Below are positions 45,622-55,432 of a stretch of DNA of 64,000 nucleotides, piece by piece (position 1 is the first letter of the stretch; every line of letters begins with the position of its first letter). The notes under the pieces were generated by a model. The model was not told the DNA's origin, made no database searches, and saw only the letters and a program-made list of their open reading frames with translations. The stretch is taken from the NCBI GenBank assembly GCA_015039315.1, contig WIDE01000030.1, forward strand, positions 318,293 to 382,292. The letters are read 5' to 3'. This DNA comes from Clavulina sp. PMI_390 (Eukaryota; Basidiomycota; Agaricomycetes; Cantharellales; Hydnaceae). A program made the position numbers and the translations under genes.

Positions 45622-48008
45622 ATGGAGCGAACTGAATCCCGCACTCGCAACAAATCTCGCGGCCCTCGGGGCCCAATGCCACACGCTTGCGAGACTTGCA
45701 AGGCCAAGAAATCCGTACGTCACCTTTTTTGGCAATCCCTTGGGATTGATACATGGCCACTCATAGTACAATCTACATTGGTGAAACTCCTTAGGCATGC
45801 GACAGACGAGAACCTTGTGGAAGCTGTATTAATCGTCCATCTGGGCCTCCGTGCCGATACGGGCTCACGATCAAGGAGCAGTTGGCCCAGACTCAGCAGA
45901 GAGCTGAAGAACTCGAACGACAAGTTACCAAGCTCTCGAGCAGGGTTTTTCAATATGAAGGGCGAAACACTGAGCTTGAGGAAGTAGCTGGGACGCCTGT
46001 GGATACACCCGTGCCGTCTTTGGAGCCTCTTAGCCCATTCTCACTCCAAGCAGTTTCCGCTCCGTCCACAACTCACAGCGTCTCCATTGAACTCCCATCA
46101 CTCTCTATACCTTCTCGGCAATCCTCTGGAGGTTCCGAATCCTTCATGGATATCGACAACTCCCCTTCTGCACCAGTCTCCTCTATCTCATCAATTGGCT
46201 CACAAGCCGCGGATCCTTTGGATCTCTTCATATCCAACGCTCATCCCATAAATCTACACGCGTCAGAAATGTGCGACCAAATTTATGACAATGCTTCTCT
46301 TACAATAATTGACTGATTTAACTGCTCCTTTCTCTCTAGATTTGCCAAGTTTCAGCGACACTTCCCTCTCATCGCTCTATACCTTCAACTTCTATTAGAG
46401 TCATTGTCCCTGAAATCTACTCCCGATTTAGTAAATGTCTCTCTGTGGGGCTCAATCTGTCTGCTTGTCTCGGACTACCTACCCTTGTTCGATCTTAGCC
46501 AGGAGACCCTGGCGACGCAGGTGGAGTCAGCAACCCAAAGTTTAGCTTCAGGATACCGACCCGACTTTGTCTGGCCGTTTCCCTACTTTGAGGCTCTTAT
46601 TGCTACTTCTATCTTGGAGATTGAATTCTGGCTTCGATACGATCTTGCGGTAGCTAACTTCAAGTCGAAAGGTATGTCTCGTTGGTACTCTATCAGACAC
46701 ACGCTTAACCTTACACGACCCCTGCTTCTTTCGCTAGCACTATTGGCCTATATCCGTCGCACGGGTCTTCACAACCTCCACCATCCACCTCAGTCTCCGA
46801 CTGGAGCCCCTTTGGGAGATCCGATTCAGTATGCGACTCAGGTCGCCCTTTTCTGGTTTGCATATGTCACCACTTCAAGAGTTCTCTTCCTATGTGAGCC
46901 CTACAGCCAATACCACGAGTTTCAGGTTTCGGTGAGCGCCCTTATCTGCGGGAAATGTCATCCCATCGGCGATCTCAGCTTAAAATTTTACGTTGCCTCG
47001 AGTAGGAGATTACCACAGTTCTCCCCGTATTTCTTGTAGATGTTCGACAAGTATGCCTCAGATCTCCTTCTACTCCATTTTTTTTTCTTTCTCATTTGCA
47101 TGGCTAGATGGGATGGGCCGCATGGGATGGTCGGCCACACACTCTCATGGAGCTTGTCTACTCTCCATTAGAGCCTACCCTTCTCTTCAATCCCTTCATT
47201 CGGTCGATTCTTGACAGGCTGATGGAACGCGAACATTGTTGCTTAAGTCAGTCGGTTCCTTGTACCAAATGCACAGGGGCAGATGAACTTACCATGCACC
47301 AATCTTTGGTAGAGTTTGAGCTTCCCACCCAACTCCCTGTAGAAATCTTCGCCACCCTTGCTCAGCGTCTCAGAAATTCACCTCCACCTCTCTTTCCTGT
47401 AACTCCAACTGCCCCATCTCCCACGACTAGCTTATGGCTGGTGCTCGAATCCTTGAGCTCGGCATCACCACCCTATGATCCACATTCAGCTGTGGCCTGC
47501 CTTGAAGCGGTCAATAGAGCGATTCTGCTTTCGCAACACTCAGTTGTGGCCCACAATGTTGTTCGACTAACTCACCCCCTTATCCTACTAGGCCAATTGG
47601 TTGAGATCCTGCGACGGAACGCGTTCCGACTATCTTCCTCAACTATCGCATCCATTGTCGTGAGTAATCAAAACACCTCAAGAGGAAAGGCCTTCTAACA
47701 TTTATGCTTTCTCTGTTGCGGTCTGATTAAGGACTCGCTGACCAACATCGGCGCGTACATGACGAGCAACCTTCCCTCCCGAATTATGGCGGGAAACCAG
47801 TCTATACCTAGCACTCAAGAATGGAAAGCTGCAGCGGTGAATATACAAGCCTTCTTGTGCATGCCAACAAGTGGTGGTGCGTTGATTCTTCCGTATCTAC
47901 TGTGAAGTCCTGCGAGAGTCTAACAGTCAATCTTCCCTAGCCTCCAGCGAGATTATACCCTCGATATCAATAACATCGGCCGAACCTATCGAATTGCAGC
48001 ATTTTTAG
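45622..48008 (+). CDS. Zn2Cys6 fungal transcription factor (TF3)
   Basis: The ATG at 45622 gives MERTESRTRNKSRGPRGPMP then HACETCKAKKS. A phase-0 intron (GTACGT..CCTTAG) follows, then ACDRREPCGSCINRPSGPPC, completing the six-cysteine cluster, then RYGLTIKEQL. A coiled coil (AQTQQRAEELERQVTKLSSR) provides likely dimerisation. The middle region includes FAKFQRHFPLIALYLQLLLE, DFVWPFPYFEALIATSILEI and ALLAYIRRTGLHNLHHPP. The C-terminal part includes HTLMELVYSPLEPTLLFNPF, SVVAHNVVRLTHPLILLGQL and DSLTNIGAYMTSNLPSRIMA, ending SISITSAEPIELQHF (stop 48006-48008). At least six introns. Not closely similar to TF1/TF2 outside the cluster. Targets unknown. Confidence 0.78.
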
Positions 48009-48139
48009 TGTTTATTCTTCCAACGTGACTTCCCTCGAGCCGCCGTAGCTTGCTCATCCAATATTCTAGGCCCATGTAGGGGGTGTCGTCACCTCCAGAC
48101 ATTTACTTAATTATCTTGCTATTTCTTCTCGGTGCAGGA

Positions 48140-48580
48140 ACGTTCTGCATCGGGAGGACTTCTTGTTCAATGGACACTTTTCTTTTTTCGATCTTTCTGA
48201 AGCAGATGGAGAGCCGGCCGGCAGCGAGGATGGAGCCGTTGCAGATTGTGCCAGGGAGGCGATTCGTGAGCCGATACCGGAACATTCCTGAGGAGAATAT
48301 GTGGAGCTTATACACCCAACACCGGGCTCCCATTTTTGGTAAGTCTATGATAGGGAATCTCACTGTTTCACTTCGCTGGTCCCACTGCCCAGATCGCCGA
48401 GCTGGAAGACATCCACCCAGACGATGTCGAACCCCTCAACATGTTCGTGCAGCGGAATCCTCGTCTTCAGCAATCTCTGTATATCCTCCCCAATCTCGTT
48501 ACCTGGCGTGGTGGCAGTGGGGGACTGGCTGGCTCCCTGGTGGTGGCTCTGGATGACTGCCGCAACACGTCTACCTAAAT
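48140..48580 (+). other. Coding-like stretch, possible gene relic
   Basis: One frame reads FLHREDFLFNGHFSFFDLSE then ADGEPAGSEDGAVADCAREA and IREPIPEHS before a stop at about 48,288. After a GTAAGT donor (48,338) and a CTGCCCAG acceptor, another frame reads IAELEDIHPDDVEPLNMFVQ then RNPRLQQSLYILPNLVTWRG and SGGLAGSLVVALDDC. Both segments look protein-like, but they do not join without crossing a stop, and I recognise no family. A decayed gene is the simplest reading; missed exons are the alternative. Confidence 0.3.
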
Positions 48581-49536
48581 ATCCTTCGGGCTCATATAGC
48601 AGGGGCTATGGGTTGACAGCGGCACTCCGTATATGCTGGCTATCTCATACCAGGTGTGTCGGTGTTTCTTCCTCAATCGGACCTAGCGAATACTCTCTCA
48701 TTATGTGTCCACAATCCTGTCATCGAGCACCCCAATCATGTCATGACAACCTGTAGCTTGAGACTCATTTGCGGTCCTTTGCAGGGTGAGATGCGTCACT
48801 TTGTGCCTGGGGCCTGTCGACGTATGAACCCTACTTTGCGGCTCAATTGAATCGCAGCCGGCGGCAACATTTAAGCGCTACTCAGCCACCGGAATTTCAC
48901 GAGGACCACATATCCGCAAGGGCTTCTGCTTGTCTCACCCTGGTTGAAGTCTGAGACTAATCTGATATCTCTCCGAGTCCTGCCTTACATCCTGAGTCGC
49001 CTCTGATACGACCGACGCCATGCCAAGGGGCTCAGTAGCCACCCAGAATATTTCTCCAGTCGAGGAAGAGACAACATCGTATCGACCCTGTTGCAAATTT
49101 ACGTCTTCCATCTTCAGGCACGCCTCTCTTGTGCTCCCTGCGACGTCGGGCCGTGAAATGCAAATCTAATAATATAGGCCCCGGATAGACTGATACGAAT
49201 CAATACTTCTCCCGATCATCACCCGCAGCTGGAACACACGCTCACCCCTGTGCAGATGGGAACATCATGTCTCACAGTCGTGCCTGGCTGAAACATCCCG
49301 CACCTGACTCTGTTCACCGCACCAATTAGCACAAGCAGACAAAGACCTCGTTTTGTCTTACTTGAGGCGAAATTTGCTCACCGAGACACCATTCTTCCCG
49401 AAGTTCCTTTGGCTTCACTAATGTCATTCACTACAACTCCGCAGCCTATTTGACAAGCGGGAGAACCACGAGAAGAGCACAGCTTTGCACTTCGTGATAA
49501 ATGGATTTGAATTCCATAATGTATTTTTGAATCGAA

Positions 49537-49563
49537 ACCTCGGGATCGACGATCGCTGTTTCA
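49537..49563 (+). promoter_or_regulatory. Conserved upstream element of RGS gene 1
   Basis: A GAAACCTCGG-ATCGACGATCG-type block followed by CTGTTTC is retained at 49,537-49,563 and again at 52,404-52,430, about 180-200 bp upstream of each start codon. The surrounding flank has diverged more. It contains the palindromic core CGATCG. A regulatory role is inferred from conservation only. Confidence 0.45.
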
Positions 49564-49627
49564 CCTCTCTTGAGTCAATTCCCTGCAGTTCCCCCATAGG
49601 AGAAACATTCCCGTTGGCTGGCTATCC

Positions 49628-49640
49628 CTACAAAAGCAGC
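49628..49640 (+). promoter_or_regulatory. Conserved core-promoter motif of RGS gene 1
   Basis: CTACAAAAGCAGC begins 112 bp before the ATG at 49740. The identical motif begins 112 bp before the start of RGS gene 2 (52480-52492). The A-rich TACAAAAG core could serve as a TATA-like element. Confidence 0.5.
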
Positions 49641-49739
49641 GCCGTTTCGTTAATTCGTGTTATCGCCCCCTCTCAACTATTTGCTTCTCCCTCATTCACC
49701 ACCCACTCTCCTTCCTGACTGTCCAAAGCTCTTGCTACC

Positions 49740-51520
49740 ATGGCACCCCTCTCTACCGTTCCCTTACAGACCTCGACCGCTGTCCCTGTCGACAAATCTT
49801 CCGTCTGGACCAAACCCAAAACCGCTGGATATAAAATCAAGGAGCTACTCGAATTTCCCAAGCGGATCATTAATCCTCCCCCAGCAAACCTTCCTATGCT
49901 TGCCACCGTTGGCTCGCTCTCACTACGCCCCTCATACGAAGTCAAAATCGAGGATATGCTCGGTGAGCAGTTCGTTCTCTTCCTACCTTGTCTTGGTCGC
50001 TTACTGGTGAGCCGTCTCATTAGATGCCAAGTATCTCCCTCCAGTTGGTCTGCGAGATTTCGAGGAGTGGCTTTTATTCAAGGAACATTCTGCCGAGAAT
50101 CTGTGAGTTTTCTTCGGGAATATCGTCCTACCTCCTGGATCTCACGGTCTCTGCTTTTCCAGCTATTTCATCCAATGGCTTCGCGACTATCGCAAAAGCT
50201 ACAACTCTCCCCAGTATAACGATACGCAACTGTGGTTCTCGTTTCTTCGCGCCAAGGGATCCTTCTTCACCTCTGAGGGCTCCCTTGAACTGAACTTACC
50301 CCACCAAATCATTCGCGATGTTGCGGCTATCACGTTCAGCTCAGCAGCGTCCAAGGACGCAGCGACTACTCCTCCCACTATTTACCTCACCCCCCCTCCC
50401 TCCGCCTCGCCCAGTACCAGCGAGAAGTTCAGCAATCACCAGTCAATCAACCCCACTGTCAACCTTGCTCCCTCCCCAGATCGCCTTAAGGCCGCTGAGG
50501 AGCACGTAATGAGGCTTCTTCAAGTCTCACTCCAAAAATTCGCGGCAGAGGCTATTTGCAACGCAGGCGTCGTGCGTCGATTCTATTGCACTTCTGTCGG
50601 TGTCTCTGCTGTCCTGGCAGGGATGATTCCCGTCCTCATCAGCATTTGCCGCGGCTACAGTCGCTATATTCGTCTTGTCGGTTTCCCCTTCTTCTGGCTT
50701 GGATTCATCGTCATGTTTTGTGCCTATTGCCGTACGTTTACTTTTCTGATGTGCTCTTCCTTGCAACATTGCTGATGGCGCTTTGCATTTAACAGGGATT
50801 TGCCTCGTCATTTACTTCTGGGGAGATTTCCGCCAGCTCCGAGGCTACGAATTGGATATGCCCAGCATTGTCCCGACCATTGTGGACGTGAAGGAAGTGA
50901 TCGAGTCCCCCAATACGTACCCACCTTCCCCTTCTTCACCTAACACTATTATCACCATAAGGCCTCCTGGGCTCGGTGGCGACGATGATCACGATTCCGA
51001 GGATGGACAGGTTGTGGGGTATCGCTCCGACCTGGAGGCCGGTAATGGCGTTCCGGACTCCCCTACTATTGTGTTGTCTCTTCCTCCTCGCAGCCCTGTC
51101 AGCAATAGAGACGGAGAACAAGCACCTCCCACTGACCCTCCCAGCCCCCGCCCTCGCCAAGCCCCTCCTGTTCCGCTCAATATCCCCCGCTCACCAGCGG
51201 GAGCGTATGGTTGGGACTGGGACGCACCCCAGGTTACATCATCTCGCGCTTCGATGCACTCCGACACAACCAAATTCTCGCTCAGCTCAGTTATTTACGC
51301 GTCGAGCACGCGTTCCGGCGTCTCGACCCTCGCGCAGATGGGCAGAGTCATCACACCCATCTTTGCCCCCCTCACCAAGGTTGTGAACCCTCTAATTGTG
51401 CGGGGTATGGCTGAGGTTGTTCGTCGGAGCTCGCTTTGGGGGTTCATGTTTGCGGTGATCCTCCAAGCGATCGTGTTCGTCGTTCCCTTCCAGGGACATG
51501 GATGGGGCTATGGGTGGTAA
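49740..51520 (+). CDS. RGS-domain membrane protein, Rax1-like (copy 1)
   Basis: The ATG at 49740 gives MAPLSTVPLQTSTAVPVDKS. The RGS domain spans several exons: TVGSLSLRPSYEVKIEDML, DAKYLPPVGLRDFEEWLLFK, EHSAENLYFIQWLRDYRKSY, NDTQLWFSFLRAKGSFF, then EEHVMRLLQVSLQKFAAEAI. C-terminal membrane segments are GVSAVLAGMIPVLISICRG, LVGFPFFWLGFIVMFCAYC, GICLVIYFW and SLWGFMFAVILQAIVFVVPF. RGS followed by several membrane segments is the Rax1 arrangement, a protein linked in yeast to bud-site selection and in other fungi to G-protein control. A Pro/Ser-rich loop lies between the last membrane segments (PPRSPVSNRDGEQAPPTDPP). About 530 residues, stop 51518-51520. All exons are open. Confidence 0.8.
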
Positions 51521-52403
51521 CTCACCCTCCGATGCCATCGTACTCGATTGGACCTTGCCTCTCACTCGTTCCCCATCGTGGGTTCGTCGCCTCTTTTTCT
51601 TCTTGGTTTTCTGGCTATTGTATTGTCTTTGTTGGTTTTACTTGTTGTATCGCTATCATTTCACATTCATTTCGTCTTTGTTTCTTCCTTTTGAGGTCTC
51701 TGATTTTCCTCCTTGCAGGGCCGCTTCGTGCCTGAGCCTGTTGACCCGACGAAACCTTGCTCAATCACATCACAACCAGCAGCAACATTTAAGCGCTGTA
51801 TAGCCACCGGTGTTCCAAAGGGCCGCACATTGCTCTATGCTGCGTCACCCAAGGCGGAGACTGAACTGATGTGCATCTGAATCATACCTTGTATCCTGGC
51901 GCCGCCTGGTACGGTCCACATCATGCTAGCGAGCCTAATGGGGATACAAAAGACAAGAAAAACGCCAAGCGGAACCTCTTGGAAATTATGTCGTCTATCT
52001 TCAGGCACACCTCACCCATGCTCCAGCCACGCCAGGCAGCGAACGTAAATCTGACAATATATATCCTCAGGTAGACTTAAGCGAATAAATCCCTCTTCCG
52101 AGTCTCGCCGATAGCTGGAATGCACGCTTGCCACCGTGCGTCACCTCTCGCAGTGGTGTCTGGATGAAACATCTTACTGTTTCTACCACTCAAATGGCAC
52201 ATGCGAGTGAAAACTTTGCCTTATCTTTTTGCTGCGAAATTTACTCGCCCGAGACATCATCCTTCCCGAAGTTTGTCTGGCCCTACTACCGTGATCCGCT
52301 ATGCATCCACCGCCTATTTCACTGCGGGAGAACCATGGGCAGAGCACACTTTTGCACATGATGATGTGTAGATTTCAATTGCATCATACAAATTTCAATC
52401 GAA

Positions 52404-52430
52404 ACCTCGGAATCGACGATCGCTGTTTCG
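52404..52430 (+). promoter_or_regulatory. Conserved upstream element of RGS gene 2
   Basis: Counterpart of 49,537-49,563: GAAACCTCGGAATCGACGAT then CGCTGTTTC. It is kept while nearby flank has diverged. Role unproven. Confidence 0.45.
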
Positions 52431-52479
52431 TCCCTTGGAGTCAATTCCGTGCAGGAGAAAGGTTTCCGTGAGCCCGCCC

Positions 52480-52492
52480 CTACAAAAGCAGC
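52480..52492 (+). promoter_or_regulatory. Conserved core-promoter motif of RGS gene 2
   Basis: CTACAAAAGCAGC, identical to 49,628-49,640 and also 112 bp upstream of its ATG. Confidence 0.5.
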
Positions 52493-52591
52493 TCCATTGG
52501 TCGAATTCGTGTTATTACTCTCTCTTAATTATTGGCTCCCCCCTCCTTCTCCAACTACTGCCCTTCTTCATTTCTCAAAGCTCTTGCTATC

Positions 52592-54368
52592 ATGGCACCG
52601 CTCTCGTCTGTTCCCTTGCAGACCTCAAACATTTTCTCTGTCGACAAATCTTCCATCTGGATCAAGCCTCAAACCGCCAGGTGCACAATCAAGGAGTTGT
52701 TCGAATTCCCGAAGCGTGTGATCAATCCTCCTCCAGCGAACCTTCCTATGCTTGCCACAGTTGGCTCGCTTTCACTGCGCCCTTCTTACGAAGTTAAAAT
52801 CGAAGAAATGCTCGGTAAGCTATCCGTTCCATTCTCCCATGTTTCCTTTGTTGACTATCAAGTCCTGTCATCAGATGCCAAGTATCTCCCTCCGCTTGGT
52901 CTACGAGATTTTGAGGGGTGGCTTTTGTTTAAGGAACACTCTGCGGAGAACCTGTGGGTCTTTTCCCAGGCATAAAGTCGTCTTCCTGGATTTCAAGGTT
53001 TTGCTTCCCTAGTTATTTCATTCAGTGGCTTCGCGATTATCGCAAGAGGTACGACTCGCCCCAGCGCAACGAGACGCAGCTGTGGTTCTCGTTTGTCCGC
53101 GCCAAGGGATCCTTCTTCACCTCGGGGGGCTCTCTCGAGTTGAACTTGCCCTACCAAATTATTCGCGGTATTGCGGCCATCACGTTTAGCTCAACAACCT
53201 CTAAGGATGCCCCCGCCATCCCTCCCACTATTTACCTCGCCCCTCCTTCTTCTGCCTCGCCAAATACCAACGAAAAGTTTAGCGTGCACCAGTCAGCCAG
53301 CCCCACTGACAAAGCGGCACCCTCACCTGATCTCTTCAAACCTGCTGAGGAGCATATCATGGAGCTGCTTCAAGTTTCACTTCAAAGGTTTGCAGCAGAT
53401 GCCATCTGCAATGCAGGCATCGTTCGTCGGCTCTGTTGTGCTTCTGTTGGCATCTCTACTGTCGTGGCAGGGATAATTTTCGTCCTCATCAGCGTCTACC
53501 GCAACTACAGCCGATATACTCGTCTTGTCTGTTTCCCCTTCTTCTGGTTTGGATTCATCGTCATGCTTTGTGCCTACTGCCGTAACTTTGTTTCCGATGC
53601 TTCCTTTCCTTTCGGCTCGCTGATGATTGTTTGCATTCGGCAGGGATTTGTCTTGCCATTTACTTCTGGGGGGATTTCCGCCAGCTCCGTGGCTACGAAT
53701 TAGATATGCCTATCATTGTGCCCGCCACCGTAGATGCGAAGGACGTGCCCGAGTGCCCCAATACGTACCCGCCTTCCCCATATTCGCCCAACACCGTCAT
53801 CAGCATCGGGCCTACTGGCCTTGATGACAACGATGATCGCAATTCCGAGGACGGACAGGTCGTGGGCTATTGCTTGGACCTAGAGGCGGGCAATGGGGTT
53901 CTACATCGCTCTGCTATCCTCTTGTCTCTTCCTCCTCGCAGCCGTGCTAGCGCCAAGGATGGTGAGCAGGGGATCCTCACCGATCCTCCCGGTCCCCGAC
54001 CTAGGCAAGCTCTTCCTATTTCACTCAACATCCCCCGCTCGCCCGCGGGAGCGTATGGCTGGGACTGGGACGCGCCCCCCGTCACCTCGTCTCGCGCTTC
54101 CATGCACTCCAACACTACCAAGTTCTCGCTCAGCTCACTCATCTACCCGTCGAGCACACGTTCCGGTGTTACAACCCTCGCGCAGATGGGCAAAGTCATC
54201 ACACCCATCTTTGCCCCCCTCACCAAGGTTGTGAACCCTCTAATTGTGCGGGGTATGGCTGAGATTGTTCGTCGGAGCTCGCTTTGGGGATTTATATTTG
54301 CTATGATCCTCCAAACCATCTTGTTCGTCGTTCCCTTCCAGGGACATGGATGGAGCTATTGGTGGTAA
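52592..54368 (+). CDS. RGS-domain membrane protein, Rax1-like (copy 2)
   Basis: Tandem paralogue of copy 1 with the same exon pattern. The ATG at 52592 gives MAPLSSVPLQTSNIFSVDKS. RGS segments are TVGSLSLRPSYEVKIEEML, DAKYLPPLGLRDFEGWLLFK, EHSAENLYFIQWLRDYRKRY and NETQLWFSFVRAKGSFF. Next are EEHIMELLQVSLQRFAADAI and membrane segments GISTVVAGIIFVLISVY, LVCFPFFWFGFIVMLCAYC, GICLAIYFW and SLWGFIFAMILQTILFVVPF (stop 54366-54368). Substitutions are mostly conservative and all frames are open, so both copies appear to be under selection. The cytosolic loop before the last membrane segment differs most (ASAKDGEQGILTDPPGPRPR). A G-protein or polarity role is inferred from the Rax1-like layout. Confidence 0.8.
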
Positions 54369-54500
54369 CTCACCCTCCGATGCCGTCGTACTCGGTCGGA
54401 CCTTGCCTACCCACTCGTCCCCCATCGTGGGTTCGTCGCCTCTTTTTCTTCTTGGTTTTCTGGTTATTGTATTGTCTTTGGGTGGTTTTTCTGGTTATCT

Positions 54501-55432
54501 CGCTATGATCTCACCTTCATTTCGTCTTTGTCTCCTCCCTGCTTGTTCTCGCTGCTCCCACTATCATTTCGCACGTCGTCATTCCTTTCTGTGTACTCGT
54601 TTTCTCCAAGCTTATCTCTTTTTCCCATACTCGATCTTGTTCGCACTACTCCCGTGACTGCGTTCGAGTCTGGTTTTCCCTCGAATCTGAAATCTTGTCG
54701 CTCTTGGGAGCTTTCCGACCCCGTCGGGCTCGCCCGCATATTGGCTCCAACTCTCGTCGTTTTTCCTTTTCGAGTTTGAGGATCCTTTCTCCTCTTTCGC
54801 CGTGATTGGGCAGATCTGCGTTCCTTCATAATACTTATACTCTATATCACCGGCGCCTCCCAGACGTCATCTGTACCTACTTTTTGATTTGGCTTATCGG
54901 CCCGAATTATCAAAATCTGCTTTGTCTGTAGCTGTTTGGGTGACGCGGTCTCTCTGCGTTCCACAACCATGACCTGTGTGATAAGTAGCCACTCTGGCGA
55001 AAGGGACGCCATTGAGACTAGGTATCAGATGCCGCAAGTTATTGATTACTTTTTACTTGGCAACGGCCCTACGATCCTTCTGCCGTGCAGATTTATGCTT
55101 GTGTGTATGTTTGTTGAGATCTTCCCTTCATTTAACGTGCAAATCCTCGTCCATGAATGTGTTCCTGGGGTTGGGTCTCAACTGAACATTGTTGACTGTA
55201 TAGATCGATCTCATGCTGGATCTCGCCCGTAGTCCTGCCTGGAGCACCTTGAGCCACTGACTCCGGACTTCTCGCTATCTGGCTGGGGTATAAATGTCAC
55301 CAGCCAATGCTCCTTGGAATGAAGCAGACTCAGACTCTGAATCTCCCCCGCATCTCCACCACTTCCCCGCTTCTTCATATCCACTTCGTCGCCGTCCTCT
55401 ATTGTACCCCCAACCTCGTCTACTATTGAACA
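54501..55432. other. Intergenic region upstream of the aquaglyceroporin
   Basis: About 930 bp between plus-strand genes. A basic minus-strand frame (54,503-54,829) is compositionally biased and unconvincing. No repeat or RNA gene identified. Confidence 0.45.

Larger units (their letters stand above)
48009..49739. other. Intergenic region with a coding-like relic and the duplicated 5' flank of RGS copy 1
   Basis: About 1.7 kb. 48,140-48,580 holds a coding-like stretch listed separately. From about 48,865 to 49,739 the sequence is homologous to 51,785-52,591, so it is the 5' flank part of the left RGS duplication unit. Confidence 0.55.
48865..51775. repeat. Left unit of ~2.85 kb tandem duplication (RGS gene 1)
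   Basis: Contains 5' flank, gene and 3' flank, with the motif GCAACATTTAAGCGCT near its left end (48,863-48,878) recurring at 51,781-51,796 at the start of the right unit. Gene starts differ by 2,852 bp and stops by 2,848 bp, so internal length is nearly unchanged. Confidence 0.8.
51776..54500. repeat. Right unit of ~2.85 kb tandem duplication (RGS gene 2)
   Basis: Head-to-tail copy of the left unit. 5' flank similarity is moderate and patchy. The 3' end of the gene and the first ~130 bp of its 3' flank (54,190-54,480 against 51,345-51,632) are much more alike. Confidence 0.8.

Noticed and set aside
54503..54829. Basic minus-strand frame of 108 codons
   Set aside because: Composition reflects a pyrimidine-rich plus strand; no domain, no splice context and no homology to other genes here.
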